Assembly (NCBI GenBank): GCA_009780825.1
Contig: WQZH01000001.1
Coordinates: 62,001 to 126,000, forward strand
Length of the DNA stretch: 64,000 bases
Direction: 5' to 3'
From: Desulfobulbus sp.
Lineage (GTDB): Bacteria; Desulfobacterota; Desulfobulbia; Desulfobulbales; Desulfobulbaceae
Shown here: positions 9,278-19,836 of the stretch, piece by piece
Position numbering within the stretch: the stretch's first letter is position 1
Layout: every line of letters starts with the position of its first letter
Notes under the pieces: model-generated
Seen by the model: the letters and a program-made list of their open reading frames with translations, nothing else
The model's database searches: none
Told to the model about the DNA's origin: nothing
Made by a program: the position numbers and the translations under genes

Positions 9278-10282
9278 ATGAACGTGAAAATACTCGATGA
9301 TCAGGCTGAGGTACAGGTTGCCGCCACGATGGCAAATCTGCTGTCCGAACTGTACCACCACCAGAGGCAATCAGAAAAACTCCAGAAAATCAATACGCTC
9401 CACCAAAGAATGGCGGGGATTCTCGACCTCCCCTCCATGATCAAAACCTATTCCATCTGGCTGATGGAGGTCACTGAGCACGAGCTGATCGGCTACCACA
9501 ACGCATCCCGCCAGCGCATGCACATGTTCTGCTCCTACCACGGGCCCAAGCGGCGGGAAGCCATCCAATTGGCGCAAAGGATCATGGAACAACCGGCGGA
9601 TCAGGCGCCAGACAGCACGCAAACCATCGGCTTCAACGTCCACAAGTGGATATTTGACCATGGCGACAGTCAGGGGGTACTGGTCATCATGGGCAAGGGA
9701 GAACCTCTTGCCGAGGACGAACTGCAATTCATCGACGAGTCGCTCATTACCCTGTCGGAACCGTTCAAGCGGGCGCTGAAATACGAAGATATTTTTGCCC
9801 AGGCGCACCAGGACAGCCTAACCGGCCTGCCCAACCGTTTTGTGTTCGAGGAACGGATCGACTCCATTGTCGAACAGGCCCGCCGGCACAGCCGGCCGCT
9901 CACGCTGGCCGCGCTCGATCTGGATCGTTTTAAGGCGGTCAACGACACCATGGGTCATTTTATGGGCGATCAAGTGCTGAAACAGGTTGCCGATACCCTG
10001 CAAAAGGAAATTCGCCTCACCGACATGCTGATCCGGATGGGCGGCGACGAATTCCTCCTTGTCCTGCCCGACACCAGTATACTGGAGGCCAGATTCCTGG
10101 CCGAGCGGCTCTGTCTGGCGGTGGAGCAGCTCAACATCAACACCAATGTCGGCAAATTGGCAATCAGTATCGGCCTCTCCGAATGGCAGCCGGATATGAC
10201 CATTCCGAACTGGCTCGAACAGGCCGACGACATCCTCTACCAGGCCAAGGCCAACGGCGGAGCGCAGGTCGCTGTCAATTAA
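9278..10282 (+). CDS. Diguanylate cyclase (GGDEF) with N-terminal GAF-like region
   Basis: HQDSLTGLPNRFVFEERI, RLTD-MLIRM-GGDEF (I-site RxxD plus active site). Confidence 0.88.
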   Translation: MNVKILDDQAEVQVAATMANLLSELYHHQRQSEKLQKINTLHQRMAGILDLPSMIKTYSIWLMEVTEHELIGYHNASRQRMHMFCSYHGPKRREAIQLAQRIMEQPADQAPDSTQTIGFNVHKWIFDHGDSQGVLVIMGKGEPLAEDELQFIDESLITLSEPFKRALKYEDIFAQAHQDSLTGLPNRFVFEERIDSIVEQARRHSRPLTLAALDLDRFKAVNDTMGHFMGDQVLKQVADTLQKEIRLTDMLIRMGGDEFLLVLPDTSILEARFLAERLCLAVEQLNINTNVGKLAISIGLSEWQPDMTIPNWLEQADDILYQAKANGGAQVAVN

Positions 10283-10313
10283 TCGTCTTTCTGCACAACC
10301 ATCTCTGGCGCGC

Positions 10314-10712
10314 TTACTGCCGCGCCAGTTGTATTTTCAAAGGGATGCGGTGCAGCGAGTCTCCCTGCTGTTCGGTGTGACCGAGCTTCCAAGCCGTGCA
10401 GCTCAGCGTGCCGCCGAGAAGCTGTTCAATACCTTGTACCAGCCCCTTGATGTCGATCACCGGGTGCCGGCCGAAGACTTCCGGCAGGCCGTAGGTCAGA
10501 TTGCAGGCCAGACAACGTCCCGGCCGTTCATGCAGATTGAGGAAAAAATCAAGGGTGTTGTTCTGCGGATCATACCCTGCATAGGTCAGGGCAATATCGT
10601 AGGCCCCTTCGCTGGCATCGCCGAACAGGGCATCGAAAAAAGCATCGGAGCGCTCCGGTGGAAACAACGACCGGAGAACTTGCTCCGTAAATATTTGCTC
10701 TGGCTGTATCAT
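10314..10712 (-). CDS. Conserved hypothetical protein
   Basis: Compact ORF GAYDIALTYAGYDPQNNTLDFFLNLHERPGRCLACNLTYGLPEVFGRHPVIDI, coding-like composition. Confidence 0.65.
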   Translation of the reverse strand: MIQPEQIFTEQVLRSLFPPERSDAFFDALFGDASEGAYDIALTYAGYDPQNNTLDFFLNLHERPGRCLACNLTYGLPEVFGRHPVIDIKGLVQGIEQLLGGTLSCTAWKLGHTEQQGDSLHRIPLKIQLARQ

Positions 10713-10870
10713 TGACTGTCATCCTCTGTCAGAATTCCGTCTACACGACATAACACCTCCCATCCCCCGATTGTCGCGCATGCACCGTCACGGATGCGAC
10801 TTTACCCAGTGGCAACCATCGGTGTCAACAGACATTGCGCCTCTGCCCCTGCTGTGGTAGAAGAGTGGCT

Positions 10871-13066
10871 ATGCATTATGCCCCTTTCTCCCCGATCTCC
10901 GATCAGGCAACGCCCCCATCCCCGACTCCATTGGCCGAGCAACTCAATCGTGCGCAATACGCCGCCGTCAACCATGGCGACGGCCCCATCCTGGTCATAG
11001 CTGGAGCCGGATCAGGCAAGACCCGCACCCTGGTCTACAGGATGGCGCATCTCATCGCCCGGGGTGTGACGCCCGAATCGATTCTGCTGCTCACCTTCAC
11101 CCGCCGCGCCGCTCAGGAAATGCTCAGCCGCGCCGGTGATCTGAGTGCCGGTTCCTGCCGCCGAGTCATGGGAGGAACCTTTCACGCCACCGCCAACATC
11201 CTGCTCCGCCGCCATGGGCATCATCTGGGGCTAGGCGCCAATTTCACCATCATCGACCGGGGCGATGCCGAAGGCATCATCAACCTGCTCAAATCATCAC
11301 TGGGCATGGCCGGAGCCGGCAAACGCTTCCCCTCAAAACGGGTGGTGATGAACCTGATTTCCGGAGCAATCAACAGGGCGACCACCATCGAGCAACTCGT
11401 GCATGGTGATCATATCCACCTCATTGAATTTACAAACGATTTCTATACAATCGCCGAACATTATCGTCAGTTCAAGCTGGATCACGGCCTGATGGATTAC
11501 GACGACCTGCTCATCAACTGGAAGAGGCTGCTGGCCGAGTCGGAAGCGGCCCGGAACGAACTGTCCACCCGGTTTCAGCACATTCTGGTGGACGAATATC
11601 AGGATACCAACCTGCTGCAGGCCGAGATCGTCCGCTTGCTGGCCTTTCGCCACCACAATGTCATGGTGGTCGGCGACGATGCCCAATCGATCTACAGCTT
11701 CCGGGGAGCGGATTTTTCCAACATCATGCGGTTTCCCGAGCAATTTCCAGGCACCGCCATGGTCAAGCTCGAAGAAAATTACCGTTCCTCCGAGCCGATT
11801 CTGCAACTGACCAATGACATCATCGCCCATGCCGAAAAAAAATTCACCAAAACGCTCTTTACCAGTAAAACCGGGGGCAATAGGCCGCAACTGGTGGTAG
11901 CCCCCACCGAAGCCGCCGAGGCCCGTTTCGTGGTCGAGACAATCGAACGACACCGGCAGGAAGGCGTGCCGCTCCATGAAATCGCGGTGCTGTTCCGCTC
12001 CGGTTATCACTCGTTCAAGCTGGAAATCGAACTGGCCAGCCACGCCATCGACTTCGACAAGCGCGGCGGACTCAAGCTGACTGAATCAGCTCATGTCAAG
12101 GATTTGCTGTCTTTTTTCCGGGTGGTGATCAACCCCTGGGATAACCTGAGCTGGAACCGCATCCTGTTGCAGCTCGACCAGGTCGGCCCCAAGACAGTGC
12201 AAAAGATCCTGGCAGCCCTCAAGGCAGCGGACTCCCCCTTCGCCGCCCTGGACGCCTATCGGCCGAGTCCGAACTGGAAAGCCCAATTCGAGGTGCTGAC
12301 CGCCACCATGCGTCGGTTGCTGGAGCCAGGTTTGACCCCTTCCGATCAATTCGATCTGGTCATGCAGTATTACGGGCCGGTATTCGAAAAGATGTATTAC
12401 GATGATTACCCCAAGCGACGCCGGGAGCTTGACCAGATCAAAGTCCTGGTCACCGGATACGACAACCTGCAAGCCTTTGTCGATGACACCGCGCTCGACC
12501 CGCCCGAGGTTGGCGCTGGCGCTGATGTCTTCGCCGCCGACATGCGACTCGTGCTCTCCACCATCCATTCGGCCAAGGGGCTGGAATGGGACACGGTCTT
12601 TGTCATCGGGCTGGCCGAAGGCCGCTTTCCCCATAGCAACGCTACTCCTGGCGAACAGTGGGAGGAAGAACGGCGGCTTTTGTATGTGGCCGCGACCAGG
12701 GCCAAAAACCAACTGTACCTGAGCTATCCGCGGGAACTGGTCACCCCCGACCGGCAGCAGATACGGAGCGCGATGTCGCCTTTTCTGCGGGAGATCAGCC
12801 CCGGCCTGTACCACACCATCGACCGGGCCGGCACCAGGAGCGAACCGCTGATGAGCCAGTACCAACCTGTCCTACCCCCGACATCCGCAGCCGCAAGAGC
12901 TGCCTCCCGGCCGATTTTTTCCGAGGGGATGCGAGTCAGCCATGCCTTTTTCGGCCCCGGACGGATCGCCGCAATTCCGGGACCACGCCGGGTGGAAGTC
13001 CATTTCGACCGCCACGGCAGCAAGATTCTCCATCTCGACTACGCCAAGCTCGATCTCCTCGAATAA
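10871..13066 (+). CDS. ATP-dependent DNA helicase, UvrD/Rep family (SF1)
   Basis: LNRAQYAAVNHGDGPILVIAGAGSGKTRTLVYR, VDEYQDTN, VGDDAQSIYSFRGAD, STIHSAKGLEW, RRLLYVAATRA. Confidence 0.95.
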   Translation: MHYAPFSPISDQATPPSPTPLAEQLNRAQYAAVNHGDGPILVIAGAGSGKTRTLVYRMAHLIARGVTPESILLLTFTRRAAQEMLSRAGDLSAGSCRRVMGGTFHATANILLRRHGHHLGLGANFTIIDRGDAEGIINLLKSSLGMAGAGKRFPSKRVVMNLISGAINRATTIEQLVHGDHIHLIEFTNDFYTIAEHYRQFKLDHGLMDYDDLLINWKRLLAESEAARNELSTRFQHILVDEYQDTNLLQAEIVRLLAFRHHNVMVVGDDAQSIYSFRGADFSNIMRFPEQFPGTAMVKLEENYRSSEPILQLTNDIIAHAEKKFTKTLFTSKTGGNRPQLVVAPTEAAEARFVVETIERHRQEGVPLHEIAVLFRSGYHSFKLEIELASHAIDFDKRGGLKLTESAHVKDLLSFFRVVINPWDNLSWNRILLQLDQVGPKTVQKILAALKAADSPFAALDAYRPSPNWKAQFEVLTATMRRLLEPGLTPSDQFDLVMQYYGPVFEKMYYDDYPKRRRELDQIKVLVTGYDNLQAFVDDTALDPPEVGAGADVFAADMRLVLSTIHSAKGLEWDTVFVIGLAEGRFPHSNATPGEQWEEERRLLYVAATRAKNQLYLSYPRELVTPDRQQIRSAMSPFLREISPGLYHTIDRAGTRSEPLMSQYQPVLPPTSAAARAASRPIFSEGMRVSHAFFGPGRIAAIPGPRRVEVHFDRHGSKILHLDYAKLDLLE

Positions 13067-13084
13067 ACGAAACGGTGTTGCCCC

Positions 13085-14392
13085 ATGTCTGCGACCATGA
13101 GCACACGCCAGGCCGAAAACTGGCTGGATCAACGTCAGATGTTCACCATCAAACTTGGTCTGGACACCACCCGAGCCTTGCTTGCCGACCTGGGCAATCC
13201 CCAGGAACGGCTGCGGATCATTCATATTGCCGGCACCAACGGCAAGGGCTCGGTGGGCGCAACCCTGCTGGCGATTCTCTCGGCCGCCGGATTCCGGACC
13301 GGTTTCTACTCCTCGCCGCACCTCATCAACGTGCGGGAACGGTTCCGGATCAACCACACGATCATGGACCAAGCCGATTTTGCCGCGCTGACCTCCAGAT
13401 TGGCCGCCCTGATCGACACCCGAAACCACCAACCCACCTATTTTGAATGCACCACCTTGCTCGCCCTCATGTGGTTTGCGGAGCAGGGCGTTGATGCCGC
13501 CATCCTGGAAACCGGCATGGGCGGCCGTCTCGATGCCACCAACGTCGCCTCGCCGCAGATTGCGGTCATCACCGATATCAGCCGCGACCATGAACAGCAC
13601 CTCGGACCAACCCTGGCCGCCATTGCCGGAGAAAAGGCCGGGATCGTCAAGCCTGCCATTCCAACTGTCTTTTCCGGCAGAGCGCCCGAGACGATCCCCG
13701 TGATTGAGGCCCGATGCCGGCAGTTACACAGCCCGCTGTTCATCTTTGGCCGTGATTTTTCAGCGCATGCATCCGCAGACAACACTTTTGCGTACCGCGC
13801 CATCGCCGGCGCACCCCTCACCGCCCTGCCCCTACCCCTGCAGGGTGGCCATCAGGTGGTCAATGCCGCCTTGGTCCTGGCGGCGCTCGAAGTGCTGGCT
13901 CCGGTTTTTCCTGTCGCGCCCGGAGCGCTGACCACCGGCTTGCGGCAGGTCCGCTGGCCATGCCGCCTGGAGTTGATTCCTGTCCGGGACCGGGAAAGAA
14001 CCGTGCGCGTTCTTCTGGACGGCGCCCACAACGAGGCGGGTGTGGCCGCCCTGGTGCACGAGGTGCATACCAACTATGCCGGCTGCCGGCTGCTGTTGAT
14101 CTGGGGCAACATGGCGGACAAGGATATGGGTGCCCCTTGGTACGATCTCCTGACCCTGGCCGTGACCATCATGCTCACCCGCACCGACTCGCCGCGCTTC
14201 GCGGACCCGGAAACGCTATTGGCCCAACTGCCGTCCAAGATGCGCGCCAAGGCCCGCTGGTGTCCGTCTGTCGAGCAGGCATTGGCGATGGTGGTGGAAC
14301 AGGCAGGGCCGGATGATCTTGTCTGCGTGGCCGGATCGCTGTACCTGGCAGGACGCGCCCGCCAGGTACTGTTAGGGGGTGCCGCCGCATGA
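13085..14392 (+). CDS. folC: Bifunctional folylpolyglutamate/dihydrofolate synthase
   Basis: IAGTNGKGSVGATLLAIL, YSSPHLINVRERFRIN, FECTTLLALMWFAEQGVDAAILETGMGGRLDATN. Confidence 0.95.
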   Translation: MSATMSTRQAENWLDQRQMFTIKLGLDTTRALLADLGNPQERLRIIHIAGTNGKGSVGATLLAILSAAGFRTGFYSSPHLINVRERFRINHTIMDQADFAALTSRLAALIDTRNHQPTYFECTTLLALMWFAEQGVDAAILETGMGGRLDATNVASPQIAVITDISRDHEQHLGPTLAAIAGEKAGIVKPAIPTVFSGRAPETIPVIEARCRQLHSPLFIFGRDFSAHASADNTFAYRAIAGAPLTALPLPLQGGHQVVNAALVLAALEVLAPVFPVAPGALTTGLRQVRWPCRLELIPVRDRERTVRVLLDGAHNEAGVAALVHEVHTNYAGCRLLLIWGNMADKDMGAPWYDLLTLAVTIMLTRTDSPRFADPETLLAQLPSKMRAKARWCPSVEQALAMVVEQAGPDDLVCVAGSLYLAGRARQVLLGGAAA

Positions 14393-14688
14393 AAAAAGCA
14401 TACTATGGCTTCGCGGCCATCGACGAAGCTATGATCCGGGCCGAGCGCAACAAGGCCCGGATCCTGCGCAAAAGCCGCTGGTGGCAGCAAAAGACCGCTT
14501 CCGGCACCTGCTGGTACTGCGGCCGCCAGGTCGGCTACCACAACCTGACCATGGACCATGTCATTCCCCTGACCCGCGGCGGCCGCAGCACCAAGGACAA
14601 CCTCGTTCCCTGCTGCAAGGAGTGCAACACCAGCAAACAGTCGCTCCTGCCGGTGGAATGGGAGGATAACCCTGCTCAAAAAGAGTAG
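14389..14688 (+). CDS. HNH endonuclease
   Basis: CWYCGRQVGYHNLTMDHVIPLTRGGRSTKDNLVPCCKECNTSK; ATGA overlap with folC. Confidence 0.9.
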   Translation: MKKAYYGFAAIDEAMIRAERNKARILRKSRWWQQKTASGTCWYCGRQVGYHNLTMDHVIPLTRGGRSTKDNLVPCCKECNTSKQSLLPVEWEDNPAQKE

Positions 14689-14800
14689 CGTTGGGCCTAC
14701 CGCCCGGCTGACCGATCTGGGCAGCGGCAGAAAAAGCAACTCTAAGCTGACCTCTCTATGAACCGCAAACGCCGTCCGCCGGCTGGAAATCGTAGCAGCC

Positions 14801-17005
14801 TCAACTCTTGTTCTGATCGATGGTCACGGTGAAATCCTCCAGCTTGACCAGAGCGTCCTTGCCCTCTCCCACCAGGAAAAAGGAAAAGGATTGCCGCGGC
14901 TTGGGATTATAAAAGGAGAATTCCACCTTGCCTTCCTCCCCGGCATGAAGGATCGGAAAATTGTCGAAGGGGATGTCGTGGCTATCCGCATTCCATTCCT
15001 TGATCAGCAAATTCAGATTGATTCCCGTAACCGGCGCCTTGACTGCCTTGACCCGGACCGAGACATGCACGGTCGATTCGGCGGGAAAGTCGAGATATTG
15101 CGCTCCGATCAGACTCTCAGACCACTCGCTGCTGACCTTTTCCGGTAGTTTGCGTAGTTCGCCCTTGGCGAACCGGAACACCCTCGGTCCCGGTTGCGCC
15201 AGCAGTTTGTTGTCCAACGTCCGGGCGATGGCAAAAATCTGACGCCCATCCCCCTTACTGTCCCGATGCAAATTCGCAGGCGGCTCACCGAGGATGCTGG
15301 CGGCCTGCCCCATCCGGCAGCTGCCGTTGTCGGTGCATTCATAGCGCAGGTTGCCGCTGGTTAGCCAGCGCAGTTTGGAGGTGGTGAACGAGATCATGTC
15401 GCGGGGCTGATCGTAATCGCGGAAAAAGCTGCGGCCGATGACCGGAGAAGGAATGGCCAACCCCATGTAGTCGAGGATCGATGCGGTGATATCGACCAGA
15501 CCGTAGCCGCCTGCCTTGATCCGCGGCAACTGCTGCTTCTCCGGTGCCAGCACGATGCCCAGCCCCCAACTGCTGATCCAATCCGCCAGCTCGGAACCGT
15601 GCGACTCGTCGGAGGTGATAATCACCAGCGTATCCTTGAGCACCCCATCGCGGCGTAGCCCGTCGATGAACCGTCCCACAACCCGGTCAAGCTCGGCTAC
15701 GCTGGCGATCTTGCGCGAGGCATACCGCCCGGCGACCTCGTCGGTCACCCCGTAGGGCTGATGGGTGGCCACAGTGAGCAGGGTCAGCATCCAGGGGCCG
15801 CGCTTCTTGCGCAGACCGTTGATATACTGGCGGGCACCACGAAAGAAGACCTCGTCGATCACTCCCCATTCAAAAGGGAAGGGATTGGGTTCGGTAAACC
15901 ACTCACTGCCATGAACCCGCTGGAATCCGATGGCTTCCATGACTTTATCCTTGGCCATGAACTGAAGACCGGCGGCCTGGAGGAAATGGGTGGACCAGCC
16001 GTTGGCCGCCAGTTGCGCCGGCAGGCATTCCCCGGCCCGGAAGGGATTTTGCAGCAGTTCAAAGGCCTTGGGCGTATCGTATGAGAGCTTGCTGTAGTCG
16101 CCGCAGAGCATTGAATAAAGACCACGAATGGTCTGGTGGCTGTGCACGGCGAAATCGGGAATGAGCATCCCATCGACCGTGCTTCGGGCCAGATTGTCCA
16201 TGGTCAACTCGTCGCTCTCCACCGCCATGGCCCGGCGCATCTCAGGATGATAGAGGCCGGTGATACCCTCAAGGACGACGATCAGCACGTTTCTGGCCTG
16301 CCCTTTGGCGGCGAGAAGAGATGTGCCCTCCAGGTCGAGTTGCCGCAGCCCGACAGGCAACTCCGCCTCGGAGATCGGTTTCACCTCCTCGCGTAGCGCT
16401 GCCGACACGGCATCCTCGACAAACCAGTGCAGACCGTTGTAACGGGCGGCGACAGGCTGTTCGTCATATTGGCGGCTGACCATGCCTTGCACCAAAAACA
16501 AGCAAAGCGCCGCCGCCATGCCGCCCCCCAAGGCCCGATTCCCCCAGCGGGGAACGGGTTTGACGGCGGTCAAGAGCGCCGTGGTCAGCAGCAGGCCCGC
16601 AAGCCAGGGAGAAGAAAGCCTGAAACCATCGACGCTGGCGCTGATGAAATCAGGATCGGTCAGGTAGCTGAGATCGTGCCAGGTAGGCAGTCGCTGCATG
16701 GCGGAGAACAGCTCGACAGTCGCTGTCTGGGACAGGGCCCAGATCGCAACAAGGGGTATCCTCAGCCAGGGCGGGCTGCTCCGGGCCAGCACAAAAAAAA
16801 GGGCGGCGACGCTGAGGTCGGAAAACAAACCAATGGGTTCGGTCAGGCCGTTCCCCCAGAGGCGGCTCGCCACTGGCAGGCAACAGGCCGCCACCAGGGC
16901 AGTGGAGGACAAATATGACAGGTATTTTGTTGTTATCAATGGGAAAACTGCGATACGGGAAACTATGGGGAAAAGCCGGCTCAGGCCTCCAGAGAATTGA
17001 CGCAC
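14801..17005 (-). CDS. Membrane-anchored sulfatase / LTA synthase-like phosphoglycerol transferase
   Basis: Several N-terminal TM segments; NVLIVVLEGITGLYHPEM, HQTIRGLYSMLCGDY, VIITSDESHGSELADW. Confidence 0.85.
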   Translation of the reverse strand: MRQFSGGLSRLFPIVSRIAVFPLITTKYLSYLSSTALVAACCLPVASRLWGNGLTEPIGLFSDLSVAALFFVLARSSPPWLRIPLVAIWALSQTATVELFSAMQRLPTWHDLSYLTDPDFISASVDGFRLSSPWLAGLLLTTALLTAVKPVPRWGNRALGGGMAAALCLFLVQGMVSRQYDEQPVAARYNGLHWFVEDAVSAALREEVKPISEAELPVGLRQLDLEGTSLLAAKGQARNVLIVVLEGITGLYHPEMRRAMAVESDELTMDNLARSTVDGMLIPDFAVHSHQTIRGLYSMLCGDYSKLSYDTPKAFELLQNPFRAGECLPAQLAANGWSTHFLQAAGLQFMAKDKVMEAIGFQRVHGSEWFTEPNPFPFEWGVIDEVFFRGARQYINGLRKKRGPWMLTLLTVATHQPYGVTDEVAGRYASRKIASVAELDRVVGRFIDGLRRDGVLKDTLVIITSDESHGSELADWISSWGLGIVLAPEKQQLPRIKAGGYGLVDITASILDYMGLAIPSPVIGRSFFRDYDQPRDMISFTTSKLRWLTSGNLRYECTDNGSCRMGQAASILGEPPANLHRDSKGDGRQIFAIARTLDNKLLAQPGPRVFRFAKGELRKLPEKVSSEWSESLIGAQYLDFPAESTVHVSVRVKAVKAPVTGINLNLLIKEWNADSHDIPFDNFPILHAGEEGKVEFSFYNPKPRQSFSFFLVGEGKDALVKLEDFTVTIDQNKS

Positions 17006-17275
17006 CGGCTGGGTTATACCTACCTATTCCCCGCCAAGTTTGCTCGCAAGGCAAGGATTATGGCACCACCATAACTCTTGGAGGCTCGCGATGCACACCG
17101 CCTTGATGGAGAATTGGTATTACCAAAACCGCAGACCGGATCATCCGCGCTGTCAGCAGTGCGGCGCAATGGTGTCTGGGTCGGATGATACACGCCGGCA
17201 GAAGGGATGCAAAGCAAAAGCAGCGGCCAGGCAGACAGATCAGTGGCACATTCGGGAAAGAAAACGCGTAACTTT

Positions 17276-18976
17276 TCACAGATACGTATCGGGATATTTT
17301 CCGGCAAAAGTCTTTTCCGAGGCAGCGGTACCGACCATCAGCAGTTCATTATCCGCTTCCAGCACTTCGGAGGGGTCGGGGTTGATGCGTTGCCCCCCAC
17401 CCTGGAAGATGGCGATCACACTGCAACCGGTGCTCTCGCGGATTCCGCTGGTCAGCAGATTCTTGCCGATCAGTTGCTGAGGTATCCGACAGCGGAAAAT
17501 GTTCAACCCCTCGGTGAGCATCAATATCCGGTCAGGGGTCAGGATATTGATGATGGTATTGACGGCCATGGAGGCGTGCGACATCACCAGATCAGCTCCT
17601 GCGGCGTGGAGGAGACTGATGTTGCGATCCAGGGTCGCCCGGCTGATGATCTGGATATCCGGCCGCAATCTGCGGCAATAGATGGTGAGATAGATGTTGA
17701 CGTCGTCGTTGTGGGTAGTGATGAACACCGAAGGAGCGGTTTCGATCCCGGCCCTGATCAGAATCTGATGGTCGGCCGCGCTGCCGATCACGCAATGCTC
17801 TCCTTCCTCACTGATCCGACGATTCTTCTCGACAATGCAGTAGGCCACCCCCTGTTCCCGCAGGGCACTCACCGCTGCCCTGCCCACACGACCGCCGCCC
17901 AGAATGAGCGCCGGCGCGGCGGCGGGCGCCCCGGTCTCGCCGATATAGGCGCCATAGGAGGTCAGTTGTCTCTCCGAACCCGCCAGTACCAGCACGGTGC
18001 TCGATTCGATCACCGTTTCCGCCCGGGCCAGGGTAAAGTGGCCGCGGTTCCACAGGCCGACAATGGTGATGCCGGTGGCCTGGCGCAAATCGAGCTGCCG
18101 GATCGTCTTGCCCACCAGATGGGTCCGCATGGCCAAAGCCTCCGCGATGACCAGATCCTCGAAACGGCCGATGACGTTGGCATGGGTACGCGCCCTCAAA
18201 GTGCGCCGGGCCAATGACCGCCCCAGCATGTCCTTGAATTGGAAGACGTGGCTGCACCCGGCCAGGGTGAGGATATCCACCGAATCATCCAAATCGGCGT
18301 CGGCGACGATGGGTACAAGGGGAGTGATTTCCCGCACCGTATAGACGATGCTGGTGTTTTTCATGTCATCGTTGAGGGTCACCACCAGGGCAGCCCGCTC
18401 GACATGTGCCCGTCGATAGGTTTCCAAGTCATCCAGATCGCCCACCAACACCTTGTAGCCCTGATCGACCAGGTCGAGAGCCTGCTGCACTTCGGGCACG
18501 AGCAAGACGTATTCGTGCCCGTACTGCTTGAGCCTTTGTGCCAAGGCGATGGCAATGGGGTCGTAACAGGTGATGATGACGTGATTGTTGATCGCCGCAG
18601 GCAGATGCCTGGGAACCCGTGACCTGTTATGGGCCTCCAGCCAAGGGGCGTAAAAAAACTGGATAAAGGTGAAAGGCAGCATCACCAGCAGGAGAATGAT
18701 CCCGGACAACAGCACGACAATGGAAAACAGCTTGCCCAGGTCGCTGTGAAAGGTGATATCGCCAAATCCCAGGGTCGACATCACGGTCAGGGTCCAGTAC
18801 AGGCCGGTAATGGCTGAAAAATCGCGGCCCTCATGGAGCATGATCACATGAAAGATGTAGCTGTAGACCGCCATGATCACGACCAGGAACAGGGCGAATT
18901 TGGCCAGCGAGCCGATATTGCGACGCGCTCGCCCGTCTTGGAGCAGAAAGACAAACTGGGCGATGAGGAGTTTCAT
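17276..18976 (-). CDS. Potassium channel protein with two TrkA-N/RCK regions
   Basis: Pore STLGFGDITFHSD; NHVIITCYDPIAIALAQRL and ALILGGGRVGRAAVSALREQGVAYCIVEKN; TrkA-C-like tail. Confidence 0.9.
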   Translation of the reverse strand: MKLLIAQFVFLLQDGRARRNIGSLAKFALFLVVIMAVYSYIFHVIMLHEGRDFSAITGLYWTLTVMSTLGFGDITFHSDLGKLFSIVVLLSGIILLLVMLPFTFIQFFYAPWLEAHNRSRVPRHLPAAINNHVIITCYDPIAIALAQRLKQYGHEYVLLVPEVQQALDLVDQGYKVLVGDLDDLETYRRAHVERAALVVTLNDDMKNTSIVYTVREITPLVPIVADADLDDSVDILTLAGCSHVFQFKDMLGRSLARRTLRARTHANVIGRFEDLVIAEALAMRTHLVGKTIRQLDLRQATGITIVGLWNRGHFTLARAETVIESSTVLVLAGSERQLTSYGAYIGETGAPAAAPALILGGGRVGRAAVSALREQGVAYCIVEKNRRISEEGEHCVIGSAADHQILIRAGIETAPSVFITTHNDDVNIYLTIYCRRLRPDIQIISRATLDRNISLLHAAGADLVMSHASMAVNTIINILTPDRILMLTEGLNIFRCRIPQQLIGKNLLTSGIRESTGCSVIAIFQGGGQRINPDPSEVLEADNELLMVGTAASEKTFAGKYPDTYL

Positions 18977-19222
18977 GCCTGCCGAAGTTGTATCTGTTCG
19001 GGTTGATGGACGGGCACAAGACAACCACCTCTGCCCCGCACTGTCTGGAGCCGGACCGGCGACATCGCGGTACGGCGCCCACGGATAGTCCGCACTCCGA
19101 GAACATTGTCAGAGTGCCGATCGGCAACAGGCGGGCAGAGACTACCAGCCGGAACCGGCGACAGCATCCTCATTGTACAGCCCCGGCAATTGCACGCATG
19201 GCAGCGGCGGCGGCGGGCGGGG

Positions 19223-19732
19223 CTACCATGTCTCCCGGTGCACGCGCTCCGGCCTGGTTCTGTTGACCGGATGAAACGAGCCGGCCGGCCAGCCCACCGG
19301 GATCAGGGCGAACGGATGGATATGTTCGGGGATGGCCAGAAGCCGGCGGAACCCGGCTATGCGTTCCTCGATCGGATATATTCCCACCCAGACTGTTCCC
19401 AAACCGAGATCGCGTGCCGCCAGCAAGGCGTTTTGAGCGGCGGCGCTGCAATCCTGAACCCAGAACTCCGGCCACGCCCCACCGGCAGGGTCGCCGCAGA
19501 TGAGGATCGCCACCGGCGCTGTGTGCACCATGCCGCTGTAGGGATGAAAGGCAGGGATGGCGTTGAGCTTCTCCCGGTCCGTGATCACGATGAAATGCCA
19601 AGGCTGCTGGTTGCCGGCCGAGGGCGCCAGCATGGCTGCCTCGATGATCGTTTGGATGTGCTCGTCGGCGACCGGACGTTCCTGAAAGCGGCGGATGCTT
19701 CGCCGGGTGTTGATGGCTTCGATGAGTTCCAT
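19223..19732 (-). CDS. Nitroreductase family protein
   Basis: MELIEAINTRRSIRRFQERPVADEHIQTIIEAAMLAPSAGNQQPWHFIVI. Confidence 0.93.
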   Translation of the reverse strand: MELIEAINTRRSIRRFQERPVADEHIQTIIEAAMLAPSAGNQQPWHFIVITDREKLNAIPAFHPYSGMVHTAPVAILICGDPAGGAWPEFWVQDCSAAAQNALLAARDLGLGTVWVGIYPIEERIAGFRRLLAIPEHIHPFALIPVGWPAGSFHPVNRTRPERVHRETW

Positions 19733-19836
19733 GGATTTCTCCTGCGCGAGAGTTGCATATAATGAAACCCGGCGGCCCCAGCCGCGTCGACGGCCGCCGG
19801 GCTGGCAGATCCCTATCCGAAACAGCGCAGCGGGCC

